Source: Candidatus Opimibacter skivensis
GTDB lineage: Bacteria; Bacteroidota; Bacteroidia; Chitinophagales; Saprospiraceae
Reading direction: 5' to 3'
Assembly: GCA_016721905.1 (NCBI GenBank)
Contig: JADKHH010000025.1
Location: forward strand, 1 to 64,000
DNA length: 64,000 nt
In this document: positions 38,075 through 45,880 of the stretch, in pieces
Position numbering within the stretch: position 1 is the first letter of the stretch
Layout of the letters: every line of letters starts with the position of its first letter
Program-made: the position numbers and the translations under genes
The notes under the pieces: model-generated
What the model saw: only the letters and a program-made list of their open reading frames with translations
The model's database searches: none
Told to the model about the DNA's origin: nothing

Positions 38075-38475
38075 TCATTGTTGTAATACAAATTTTATCG
38101 GCAGGGTAAACAAGGCCTTCACAGGTTGACCATTTGTCTTGGCAGGCGTCCACCGATGTGCCGTATTCATCGAAGCGATCGCACGCACAGCTTCTTCATC
38201 ACAACCGGAACCAATCCCTTTGATCACAAAAAATCAGATAAAACTCCTTTTTCATCTACCATAAATTCGACCGTGACAGTTCCGGAAACCTTCTTTTGCC
38301 TTGCTTCAGCAGGATATTTTATAACTGAATAAATGTACTTATACATATATTCCGCACCTCCAGGAAAAACTGGCATCACCTCAGGCTTTGGAGGCGCTTT
38401 TTTCATCTGAGCATATCCCTCTACTGGTCCGATCAGAAGCAGTAGGAAGAAAAAGAGATAACCTTTGTTCATCAT
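38075..38475 (-). pseudogene. Second TonB-C-domain-like secreted protein, broken by a one-base frameshift in a homopolymer
   Basis: The first part reads in frame from 38475: signal peptide (MMNKGYLFFFLLLLIGPVEG, then YAQ) and half a TonB-C domain (FPGGAEYMYKYIYSVIKYPA, then GTVTVEFMVDEKGVLSDF). It stops at 38224. Adding one base to the A6 run at 38228-38233 (T6 on the coding strand) restores the rest: VIKGIGSGCDEEAVRAIASM, then GQPVKALFTLPIKF, to the TGA at 38075-38077. So this was a full paralogue of the downstream gene of about 133 residues. Sequencing error in the homopolymer is the likeliest cause. A real null or slippage-prone allele is possible. Confidence 0.75.
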
Positions 38476-38576
38476 TATCGTTTTTGGAAGTTTTCAAATC
38501 TTTATTACTGAATGTCATATGACACTTGATACGATGCCTTGACAAATGATCATCGCCACTAAAGCCCTGGGTTTTG

Positions 38577-38584
38577 TAGTTTTG
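38577..38584 (+). promoter_or_regulatory. Promoter-like box TAGTTTTG before the MBL-fold gene
   Basis: Matches TAnnTTTG and lies 36 bp before the ATG at 38621. No TTTG stands at the expected distance upstream. Confidence 0.35.
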
Positions 38585-38620
38585 AAGATATATTGGCGTG
38601 GCATTAAAAGTACAATAATT

Positions 38621-39511
38621 ATGAAAAGAAGGTCTTTTGTTCAATCCGGTAGCCTTGCAGTTACTTTTTCAGCCTTCACTCCTTTGTTAAATATGATCAA
38701 CCCTGCAACATATCAAATGAAACTCCTGCGCCGCAATGTTGGCATCTTCAATGAAAAGGGAGGCACCATCGGCTGGCTCATTCAACCCGATGGAATCGTT
38801 GTCATCGATACCCAATGGAAAGAACAATCACAACACCTTCTCGAAGAAATTCAAAAACAACAGTCCGGTCCCGTTGATTTGCTGATCAACACGCACCATC
38901 ACGGAGATCATACATCAGGCAATATCGCCTACAAAGGCATCGCTAAGCACATCCTGGCGCACGAAAATTCGAATATCAATCAACGCACCTCCGCCGAAAA
39001 GAACAACAATGTAGCAGATCAGCTTTTTCCTGATCTTACATACTCCGATCGCTGGCAACAATCCATCGGTGACGAAATCATCGATATTCAATACCTGGGC
39101 CCCGCACACACCAACGGAGACAGCATCATCCATTTCCAAAATGCCAACGTAGTGCATTGCGGTGACCTCGTCTTCAATCGCCGTTATCCATACATTGATA
39201 AATCAGCAGGCGCCTCCATTGAAAACTGGATTGAAATCCTCCAGCAGATGCAATCCTACTATGACAACGATGCCCTTTTTATTTTCGGCCACGCCCGCGA
39301 AGGCTATGACGTCACAGGGAATAAAAACGACCTGGCCGCTTTTGCGGATTATCTTACAGCCTTGCTTGAGTTTGTAACCAAGGAGATCAGAAGCGGAAGG
39401 TCCAGGGAACAAATCCTCACCACCACCGCCATCCCCGGTGCCCCTCAGTGGATCGGTGATGGTATCGAGCGCAGCCTCAATGCCGCCCTAGATGAAATTG
39501 TGAGAGAGTGA
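38621..39511 (+). CDS. MBL-fold metallo-hydrolase with twin-arginine-like signal
   Basis: A 296-residue metallo-beta-lactamase-fold protein. The N-terminus MKRRSFVQSGSLAVTFSAF has twin arginines followed by a moderately hydrophobic stretch, so Tat export is possible. Metal ligands are visible: H92-x-H94-x-D96-H97 in THHHGDHTSG, His in GPAHTNGDS, Asp in HCGDLVFNRRYP and His in FGHAREG. This fits the SoxH/YcbL-like or quinohaemoprotein-associated MBL hydrolases of unknown substrate. It need not confer antibiotic resistance. The start was set at 38621 because the longer ORF adds residues that do not look like a signal. The stop runs straight into a GAGAGTGA-rich repeat. Confidence 0.85.
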   Translation: MKRRSFVQSGSLAVTFSAFTPLLNMINPATYQMKLLRRNVGIFNEKGGTIGWLIQPDGIVVIDTQWKEQSQHLLEEIQKQQSGPVDLLINTHHHGDHTSGNIAYKGIAKHILAHENSNINQRTSAEKNNNVADQLFPDLTYSDRWQQSIGDEIIDIQYLGPAHTNGDSIIHFQNANVVHCGDLVFNRRYPYIDKSAGASIENWIEILQQMQSYYDNDALFIFGHAREGYDVTGNKNDLAAFADYLTALLEFVTKEIRSGRSREQILTTTAIPGAPQWIGDGIERSLNAALDEIVRE

Positions 39512-39608
39512 GAGGTAAGAGAGTGAGAGAGTGAGAAGTGAGAAGTGAGAGAGTGAGAGGTGAGAGAGTGAGAGGTGTAAGAGAGTAAGAGGTGAGAGAG
39601 TGAGAGCC
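39502..39608 (+). repeat. Purine-only GAGAGTGA-type repeat, with matching pyrimidine repeat at 39688-39718
   Basis: About 100 bp of degenerate GTGAGAG/GAGAAGTGA units, almost without pyrimidines other than T, start at the end of the MBL-fold gene. The 18 bp at 39515-39532 (GTAAGAGAGTGAGAGAGT) are exactly complementary to 39701-39718, so the repeat and its mirror copy could pair across the gap before the ROK gene. Confidence 0.75.
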
Positions 39609-39720
39609 ATAAGAATGTAAGTAGCAATTTAATTTTTAGGATAAATGTGAAATCACAGTAATAATATGATAAGTCATCTGATCAATACCTCTTACCTCTT
39701 ACTCTCTCACTCTCTTACAC

Positions 39721-40614
39721 GTGTTTTGGGGAATTGACCTGGGCGGCACCAAGATAGAAGGCGTGGTCATGACCAGCCGTCACCCGGACAGCGTCATCGC
39801 GCGTCACCGCATCGATACAGAAGGATCGGGAGGGTATGAGCATGTCATGTATCGGATCAAATCGCTCTTAGATCATCTGATAGAAGTGACAGGTCACCAT
39901 CCAGATGCTATTGGGATCGGAACACCTGGAACGATTGATCCACAAACAAGTTTTCTTAAGAACAGCAATACCCTTTGCCTTAATCATCATCCACTGGATA
40001 AGGATCTGGAAAAATTGCTTGGCGTCAAAGTGGCTATGGCCAATGATGCAAACTGTTTTGCACTTGCCGAATATCATCTGGGTGTAGTCGCCCGTGACTT
40101 TCCTGATGCTAAGGTTGTGTTTGGAGTGATTATGGGTACTGGTGTTGGTGGGGGAGTAGTGATTGACGGTAAGATCATCGGTGGACGTCATGGCATAGGA
40201 GGAGAGTGGGGCCATATGTTCCTTGATGAATCAGGCGAGGATTGTTACTGCGGACGACATGGCTGTGTTGAAACAATTATATCAGGTACCGCCCTGCAGC
40301 GCTATTATCTTAAACAGTCAGGCCACGAAAAGAAACTGAAAGATATATTGACCGATACTGCGGATCCCTATGCAACAGAAGTTAAAGAAAGGCTGATTTA
40401 TTTCTTTGGCAAGGCATTGGGGCAAATCATCAATGTACTCGACCCTGATGTCATTGTCTTGGGCGGAGGATTGGGCAATATTGATTTTCTGTATACAGCA
40501 GGCCGGGAAGCGGTGGCCAATAATATTTTCAATCCTGTCCTCACGACACCTATTGTGCGGCCTGCATTGGGCGACAGCGCCGGTGTATTCGGCGCTGCGA
40601 TGCTGATACAGTAA
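39721..40614 (+). CDS. ROK-family sugar kinase
   Basis: A 297-residue cytoplasmic kinase of the ROK family, phosphorylating a hexose such as glucose, fructose or N-acetyl-hexosamine. Seen: phosphate-binding DLGGTKIEG at residues 6-14, GIGTPGTID near 67, catalytic-region NDANCFALAE near 104, MGTGVGGGVVIDG near 138, HGIGGEWGH near 160, the zinc-binding CYCGRHGCVE near 176 and ALGDSAGVFGAA at the C-terminus. There is no N-terminal helix-turn-helix, so it is an enzyme and not a ROK repressor. The start is GTG at 39721, inside ACACGTGT directly after a pyrimidine-rich repeat. I see no ATG that keeps the phosphate loop. The exact sugar cannot be told from the sequence. Confidence 0.88.
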   Translation: MFWGIDLGGTKIEGVVMTSRHPDSVIARHRIDTEGSGGYEHVMYRIKSLLDHLIEVTGHHPDAIGIGTPGTIDPQTSFLKNSNTLCLNHHPLDKDLEKLLGVKVAMANDANCFALAEYHLGVVARDFPDAKVVFGVIMGTGVGGGVVIDGKIIGGRHGIGGEWGHMFLDESGEDCYCGRHGCVETIISGTALQRYYLKQSGHEKKLKDILTDTADPYATEVKERLIYFFGKALGQIINVLDPDVIVLGGGLGNIDFLYTAGREAVANNIFNPVLTTPIVRPALGDSAGVFGAAMLIQ

Positions 40615-40681
40615 TCTTTTGCACAACTTCCGATAGCCTTAGTTGTTGATTCCTCCAGGTTGCTTAATTTGCCCTTTCATT

Positions 40682-41311
40682 ATGATCACGACATCCAAAC
40701 TCACCTATGCATATCCGGGACAATCCCCGATCCAATTTCCGGATGTGCAATGCGGCGAAAATGAGCACGCCCTGATTCTCGGGCCTTCGGGTACCGGCAA
40801 GACGACCTTGCTGCATTTGCTGGGAGGTTTGATTTCGCCTGCCTCCGGTGAGATTACTATCGGTGGCACATCTGTTGACAAGCTTCGCGGCCATGCACTG
40901 GATGTGTTCAGAGGCAAACGGATTGGGATCATATTTCAGAAACCACATTTTATCCGTTCACTGACAGCTTTAGAAAATCTCTTGCTCACGCAATCCCTGG
41001 CCGGAAATGAAGCTGATAAAAAGCAAGCGCATCTTCTCCTCGAACGATTGTCCATCGGCCAAAAAGCAAATCATAAAACACACTCGATGAGTATCGGCGA
41101 ACAACAACGCCTTGCCATCGCTCGCGCACTGATCAACCGCCCTGCTATTATTCTTGCGGACGAACCATCTTCTGCCCTGGATGATCAAAACTGTCAGCAA
41201 ATGATTGAGCTCTTACTTCAGGTGGCCAATGAAGAAAAATCAAACCTGATCGTCGTCACCCATGATAGCCGGATCAAATCAATGATCGAAAAGAAAGTGT
41301 TCTTAACCTAA
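40682..41311 (+). CDS. ABC transporter ATP-binding protein (LolD/MacB type)
   Basis: A 209-residue ATPase subunit. Walker A is GPSGTGKTT at residues 34-42, the signature is MSIGEQQRLAIARA at about 136-149 (a variant of LSGGQ), Walker B is AIILADEP at 155-162 with the D-loop SALD, and the switch His is in VVTHD at 194. The size and sequence fit the LolD/MacB/FtsE branch, which works with FtsX-like permeases in lipoprotein release, peptide efflux or mechanotransmission. The next gene, an FtsX-like permease starting 15 bp later, is the obvious partner. The start is the ATG at 40682. The longer TTG start adds residues unlike the family. Confidence 0.9.
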   Translation: MITTSKLTYAYPGQSPIQFPDVQCGENEHALILGPSGTGKTTLLHLLGGLISPASGEITIGGTSVDKLRGHALDVFRGKRIGIIFQKPHFIRSLTALENLLLTQSLAGNEADKKQAHLLLERLSIGQKANHKTHSMSIGEQQRLAIARALINRPAIILADEPSSALDDQNCQQMIELLLQVANEEKSNLIVVTHDSRIKSMIEKKVFLT

Positions 41312-41326
41312 TCACATGATCCCTGA

Positions 41327-42661
41327 ATGAATATTTTCAAGCTAAGCTGGAAAAACATCCTCGCCAAACCCCTCAACAGCATCATGAGTGTATTGCTCTT
41401 TGCATTGAGCATCGGCCTGATTACTTTCCTGACGCTGTTCAACCATCAGTTTAAAAAGGGACTTGAAAATAATCTCGCCGGCATCGACCTGGTCATCGGT
41501 GCCAAGGGAAGTCCGCTGCAGCTCATCCTCAACAGCATGTACCACATCGATGCGCCTACAGGAAATATTGCGATAGGCGAAGCTGCACCATTCCTGAATC
41601 CTAAACATCCTTTACTCTCTGGTTCTATTCCACTGTCTTTAGGGGATAGTTATGGTGCATTTCGAATAGTGGGTACTACACCTTCTATTTTCAAATTCTA
41701 TGGCGCCACACAAGTGGAAGGAGATATCTATAAAAAGGATTTTGATGTAGTGACAGGCTCAGACGTAGCTGACAAATTACATCTGCATATTGGTGATGAA
41801 TTTTATTCCACGCATGGGCTGGAAGACAACCCGGACCTTGCACATGATCATGGGCACCCATTTGTCGTGAAAGGTATCTTGCAACCAACAGGCACAGTCC
41901 TTGACCAATTGATTCTCACCACTCCACAAACAGTCTGGAAGGTCCATGAGCACGACTCCACCGCCACAGATCAGGAAGGCTCTGGTCATGAAGGACATCA
42001 TCATGATGATGCCATGCACAACCACACCTCCATGCCGATCATAGCAATCGATTCGTCCGAGGCACAAGTGCTTACAGATTCAATCATTGCTGCATTGCGC
42101 GCTCAACCTGATAAAGAAATCACCAGTGTACTGGTCAAGTTCAAAACCAGGACAAATATCCAATCCCTCAATCTCCTGCGCAATATCAATGCCAACACAG
42201 GCCTCATGGCCGCATCCCCAGCCATGGAGATCAACAGACTCTATTCGATGATGGGCAGCGGAACGGAAGCTTTACAATACATCGCCATCCTGATTGCAAT
42301 CGTAGCAGCCATCAGCATTTTCATTTCCCTATACAGCTCGCTCAAAGAGCGTCGTTATGAAATGGCCTTGCTTCGTGTAGGAGGTGCGGGCCCAGGCAAA
42401 TTGTTCCAGATGATCATTGCAGAAGGTTTATGGATCTCCATCCTGGGCCTCATCATTGGTTTATTAGCCGGCCACCTCGGTATGGAATTGGCAGGCAGCA
42501 TCCTCGAAGAAGGCTACAAGTACCGCTTCACCGGCATGCTCTGGATCCCGCAGGAATGGTGGATCATCGGAGGTGCTCTCTTTGTCGGCCTTTTAGCCGC
42601 AGTCCTCCCGGCGATCCAGGGTTCGCGAACGGATCTGCATCGGACCCTGGCTGAAGGATAG
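41327..42661 (+). CDS. FtsX/MacB-type ABC permease with His-rich periplasmic insert
   Basis: A 444-residue permease with the MacB/LolC layout: one membrane segment near residues 20-38, a large periplasmic domain (about 40-310), then three membrane segments near 325-345, 365-390 and 410-435, with the ERRYEMALLRVGGA loop typical of FtsX domains. It pairs with the ATPase encoded 15 bp upstream. The unusual part is a histidine-rich stretch in the periplasmic domain: HDHGH near residue 185 and HEHDS, then GHEGHHHDDAMHNH, at about 208-233. Such runs usually bind Zn, Cu or Ni. The pair may therefore respond to or move something linked to metal, but that is inference. A lipoprotein or peptide substrate remains possible. 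Confidence 0.85.
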   Translation: MNIFKLSWKNILAKPLNSIMSVLLFALSIGLITFLTLFNHQFKKGLENNLAGIDLVIGAKGSPLQLILNSMYHIDAPTGNIAIGEAAPFLNPKHPLLSGSIPLSLGDSYGAFRIVGTTPSIFKFYGATQVEGDIYKKDFDVVTGSDVADKLHLHIGDEFYSTHGLEDNPDLAHDHGHPFVVKGILQPTGTVLDQLILTTPQTVWKVHEHDSTATDQEGSGHEGHHHDDAMHNHTSMPIIAIDSSEAQVLTDSIIAALRAQPDKEITSVLVKFKTRTNIQSLNLLRNINANTGLMAASPAMEINRLYSMMGSGTEALQYIAILIAIVAAISIFISLYSSLKERRYEMALLRVGGAGPGKLFQMIIAEGLWISILGLIIGLLAGHLGMELAGSILEEGYKYRFTGMLWIPQEWWIIGGALFVGLLAAVLPAIQGSRTDLHRTLAEG

Positions 42662-42719
42662 AAGTAAGCAGTCTTCAGTCCTCAGTCTTCAGTGAGCAGT
42701 TACCACGAACAAAATATGT

Positions 42720-42743
42720 AGAGATGCGATTAATCGCGTCTCT
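42720..42743. terminator. Dispersed palindrome family copy 2
   Basis: AGAGATGCGATT pairs with AATCGCGTCTCT with one T-G mismatch and no loop. It lies 58 bp after the stop of the ABC permease gene. This copy has only the core and no extended outer arms. Confidence 0.6.
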
Positions 42744-43080
42744 TATGCCGTTGCAGGAGTTTGCTCCTGCGACCACACGAATACCCTACGAAATTTCCAT
42801 AAATAAATCCCAAAAGGAATTCTCAATGTTGCAGGAGCAAATAGTTCGACTTCGCTCACCACGACGCTCCTGCAACGGCTATGGCCGTTTTATCTATGAG
42901 ATTTTTCTTTTAAGACCACGCATACATATTTACTCTAGTGTTCCACTTCTCACTTTTCCTTCCTTGTTCGTTATTTCTTATTGATATCAAGAAAACACTG
43001 TATCAAGACAATCCATTTTTCACTTGGTTGCTGAGCTGTAGCACATGGTTGAGCGAAAGCAGGTCGAAGCATCATTTTTC

Positions 43081-43122
43081 ACTCTTCATTTTTCACTCTT
43101 CATTTTTCACTCTTCATTTTTC
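43081..43122. repeat. Three exact copies of a 14-bp pyrimidine-rich unit
   Basis: The unit ACTCTTCATTTTTC is repeated three times without change, with degenerate copies on both sides. It has no coding potential. Confidence 0.8.
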
Positions 43123-43262
43123 ACTTTTCACTTTAAAATCCCGGGGTTTCGGAACCATGATGTTTCGCAGAAACGAACCAGTGGAGAACACAGGGATCGT
43201 TTATTGGCGCAGCCGCAATAAGCGAGGGCTAACTCCTGCGAAGGCTATTTGCTCAAAAAACC

Positions 43263-43270
43263 TATATTTG
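43263..43270 (+). promoter_or_regulatory. Promoter-like -7 box TATATTTG before the small ORF at 43281
   Basis: An exact TAnnTTTG match 10 bp before the ATG. No clear TTTG partner stands 18-20 bp upstream, so support is partial. Confidence 0.4.
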
Positions 43271-43280
43271 CCATTATCGT

Positions 43281-43586
43281 ATGGCCCGGAGACACCTTTT
43301 CATACCAATTATTGCCCTGATTGCTTGCCTTTTGGTGAGGGATGTCGTCGCATGCCTCAACTATATCCCCGGTTATTTCGTCTTTGCCGAAATCCTGGAA
43401 GATAAGGAGTGTTCCAACAAAGGCGAGAAAGAAGGTAAAAAGGAAATGGATGAATCCAAGATCCATCTCTATCTCAGCACTCCAGCAGATATGCTCATTT
43501 TTACGCCATCTATTGCTATCAGGGACGGATTGAAAAACACTTCGTTACCCTTCGAGATCCTGTATCCCCCGCCCAACCAGGCCTAA
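43281..43586 (+). CDS. Small hypothetical protein with N-terminal hydrophobic segment
   Basis: 101 residues that I do not recognise. Residues 6-20 (LFIPIIALIACLLVR) are hydrophobic and could be a signal anchor. A Lys/Glu-rich charged stretch follows at about 44-58 (CSNKGEKEGKKEMDESK) and the rest is soluble-looking, ending in Pro-rich PPPNQA. A TAnnTTTG box stands just upstream, and the gene precedes carbonic anhydrase by 141 bp. Codon use looks normal, but short length and lack of homology signals keep confidence moderate. Confidence 0.5.
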   Translation: MARRHLFIPIIALIACLLVRDVVACLNYIPGYFVFAEILEDKECSNKGEKEGKKEMDESKIHLYLSTPADMLIFTPSIAIRDGLKNTSLPFEILYPPPNQA

Positions 43587-43727
43587 TCTTCAAAGCGTAA
43601 ATAGTAACATTCAATCCTGAATGTTGATCGCCGTATGATCCATGCAGCACTGCTGCTATCATCATGGTGTCCGCTGACTATTCCCCATTTCAATTTTTTT
43701 TAATCGCTTATTACAACATACAGAAGA

Positions 43728-44375
43728 ATGGAAGAATCTTATAGTAAAATATTTGAAGGCAACCGAAAATGGGTTGACGATATGAATGAACAAGACCCGG
43801 CTTTTTTTGCCAAGCTGGCAAAAGGACAAAAACCGCCCTTGTTGTGGATCGGTTGCTCTGACAGCCGTGTTCCTGCCAATGAAATCACAGGCACACTTCC
43901 CGGTGAAGTTTTCGTGCATCGCAATATCGCCAACATGGTCGTGCATACCGATATGAGTATGCTGAGCGTGCTCGACTATGCAGTCAATATCCTTGAAGTC
44001 AAACATGTCATTGTCTGCGGCCACTATGGTTGTGGCGGTGTATTAGCCGCTATGGGCAATACACAGGTTGGATTGATTGATAACTGGCTAAGACATATAA
44101 AGGATGTATATCGAATACACCAGGCCGAACTGGATGCCATACCTGACGCAATTGAACGCGGTAGAAGATTGGTGGAGTTAAATGTAATCGAGCAGGTATA
44201 TGACCTGTGTAAAACCTCCATTATTCAGAACGCATGGACGAAAACCAAACGTCCCTATGTCCATGGCGTAGTGTATGATCTCAACAATGGATTGTTAGTT
44301 GACCTCAATTGCACCGTGCGTGACAATAGTGAGATGGCTGACATCTATGTGTTTGACGATGGCGCAGTGGTGTGA
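43728..44375 (+). CDS. can: Beta-class carbonic anhydrase
   Basis: A 215-residue beta carbonic anhydrase interconverting CO2 and bicarbonate in the cytoplasm. The zinc site is complete: Cys43 and the Asp45/Arg47 dyad in CSDSRV, and His99 and Cys102 in GHYGCGG. HRNIAN at 64-69 is also typical. It starts 35 bp before a SulP transporter gene and is probably cotranscribed with it, an association known from other bacteria where SulP members carry bicarbonate. Together they would supply bicarbonate for carboxylation reactions or buffer internal pH. Confidence 0.93.
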   Translation: MEESYSKIFEGNRKWVDDMNEQDPAFFAKLAKGQKPPLLWIGCSDSRVPANEITGTLPGEVFVHRNIANMVVHTDMSMLSVLDYAVNILEVKHVIVCGHYGCGGVLAAMGNTQVGLIDNWLRHIKDVYRIHQAELDAIPDAIERGRRLVELNVIEQVYDLCKTSIIQNAWTKTKRPYVHGVVYDLNNGLLVDLNCTVRDNSEMADIYVFDDGAVV

Positions 44376-44410
44376 CCGGTGTATTTATCTAAATCTTTAA
44401 ATGAAAACAA

Positions 44411-45790
44411 ATGAATCAGGATACAACTTTAAAGCGAATTCTCTTTTTTCTCACGCCGATCGATGGACGGTATGAAGATCTGAAGAAAGGAAATGTAGCC
44501 AGGAATGTTTTTAAAGACCTCACAGCAGGTCTGATAGTAGCGATGGTGGCGATTCCCCTCGCCATGGGTTTTGCGATGGCCTCAGGTCTGCGGCCAGAGC
44601 AGGGCATTGTCGGAGGCGCTGTCGCAGGATTGATGGGCGCTTTATTTGGCGGCTCAAAGTATCAGGTGTATGGACCTACCGCCGCTTTTATTCCAGTGAT
44701 TGCAGGATTGATGGCGACGTATAACCATACGTTTCTGGTACTTGTCTCCATTGTCGCCGGCATCATGTTGATGTTGTCCGGCATTTTGCGCATGGGTAAG
44801 ATCGTAGAAAAAGTACCCCATTCTATTGTGGTAGGCTTTACGATTGGAATTGCCATTGTGATTGCCTTTTCACAAGTCGGTGAGGTATTCGGGCTTAAGG
44901 TGAAAGTAGGTTACGGAATTATCGATCAGCTGACCGTTCTCGTAAATTATATAGGCCAGTCAAATCTGTACGCTGTTGCACTGGCGCTCATCACCTTTAT
45001 TTTCTGCAAGTTTTTCATCAAGGTCTCTCCTTTTATTCCGGGGCCACTGATTGCACTTGCATTTGGTTTGATTGCAGCGAAGACCTTTTGGGCTGGGAAA
45101 GGATTGGTATTGATCATGGACAAGTATGGAGCGATCCCAACAGATTTTTCAGTGATCACACTACCCGCATTACCTGATTTGGTGACGGCCAAGGTGCTGT
45201 TTGATATCGTCTATTTTGCAGGCGCTATTTTTATCGTGGCATCGATTGAAAGTCTGCTATGCTCACGGATGGCTGATCGCCTTGCAGGCAATAAAGGCAT
45301 GCCCTACAATCCGAATAAGGAACTCTGGGGCCAGGGTATCGTCAATATCGTGACACCACTGTTGAATGGTTTTCCACACACAGGCGCACTTGCACGTACA
45401 GCAGTAAATATCAAGCTCGGTGCTGTTTCTCCGCTGGCTGGAATCGCCAAATTTGCATTCAAACTCCTGCTGGCTTTTTACCTCGCTACACAACTTGAGC
45501 AAGTACCCATGGCTTGCATTGGAGGTATACTGCTGTATGTTGCTAGTGGCATGGTAAAGAAGGGAGAAGTGAAAGAAGTCCTGGGCATGAATAAGTTTCA
45601 TCTTTTCCTGATGCTCTATACCGGGCTGATGGTGCCCCTGACAGGTTTTATGACAGCGGTCGTATCTGCTATCCTCATCTATGTCATTGGATACAGATGG
45701 TTTGATACACCTCACAATCATCCCGAAACACATCTCACGCATGATACACATGAAAAGGAATTGGAGGAAGTGATGGATCACAAAAACTGA
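44411..45790 (+). CDS. SulP-family anion transporter (likely bicarbonate), without STAS domain
   Basis: 459 residues, almost all membrane-embedded. The N-terminal SulP signature is clear (DLTAGLIVAMVAIPLAMGFAMASGLRPEQG), then GGSKYQVYGPTAAFIPVIAG near residue 77, and a late conserved region with CSRMADRLAG and HTGALARTAVN. Long SulP members carry a C-terminal STAS domain of about 100 residues. Here the protein ends soon after the last helix with a short His/Glu-rich tail (HNHPETHLTHDTHEKE), so it is the short form. Family substrates include sulfate, bicarbonate and dicarboxylates. The carbonic anhydrase gene 35 bp upstream favours bicarbonate. Confidence 0.9.
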   Translation: MNQDTTLKRILFFLTPIDGRYEDLKKGNVARNVFKDLTAGLIVAMVAIPLAMGFAMASGLRPEQGIVGGAVAGLMGALFGGSKYQVYGPTAAFIPVIAGLMATYNHTFLVLVSIVAGIMLMLSGILRMGKIVEKVPHSIVVGFTIGIAIVIAFSQVGEVFGLKVKVGYGIIDQLTVLVNYIGQSNLYAVALALITFIFCKFFIKVSPFIPGPLIALAFGLIAAKTFWAGKGLVLIMDKYGAIPTDFSVITLPALPDLVTAKVLFDIVYFAGAIFIVASIESLLCSRMADRLAGNKGMPYNPNKELWGQGIVNIVTPLLNGFPHTGALARTAVNIKLGAVSPLAGIAKFAFKLLLAFYLATQLEQVPMACIGGILLYVASGMVKKGEVKEVLGMNKFHLFLMLYTGLMVPLTGFMTAVVSAILIYVIGYRWFDTPHNHPETHLTHDTHEKELEEVMDHKN

Positions 45791-45880
45791 TAAGCTGAAT
45801 ACGCCAATTCTATTGTGTAGTCTGCTGTTGGCAGTATCCATAATTTGGTGTATATTATTCGTAATTTATAAATAGACTTC

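Larger units (their letters stand above)
42662..43280. other. 620-bp repeat-rich gap after the ABC permease
   Basis: Contains CAGTCTT-type repeats (42669-42695), a palindrome of the dispersed family (42720-42743), a GCAGGAG/CTCCTGC hairpin (42753-42770), a wider inverted repeat of GTTGCAGGAGC (42828-42838 with 42866-42876), and a 14-bp tandem repeat (43081-43122). The ORFs that cross it have no plausible product. I see no gene here. Confidence 0.6.

Noticed and set aside
38621..39511. Beta-lactamase resistance gene
   Set aside because: The MBL fold and zinc motif are general to a large hydrolase family. The sequence has the HCGDLVFNRR pattern of non-lactamase members.
42938..43405. 155-codon ORF over the repeat-rich gap
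   Set aside because: Its sequence is a translation of the CACTCTTCATTTT repeats and it overlaps the better small gene at 43281 in another frame.
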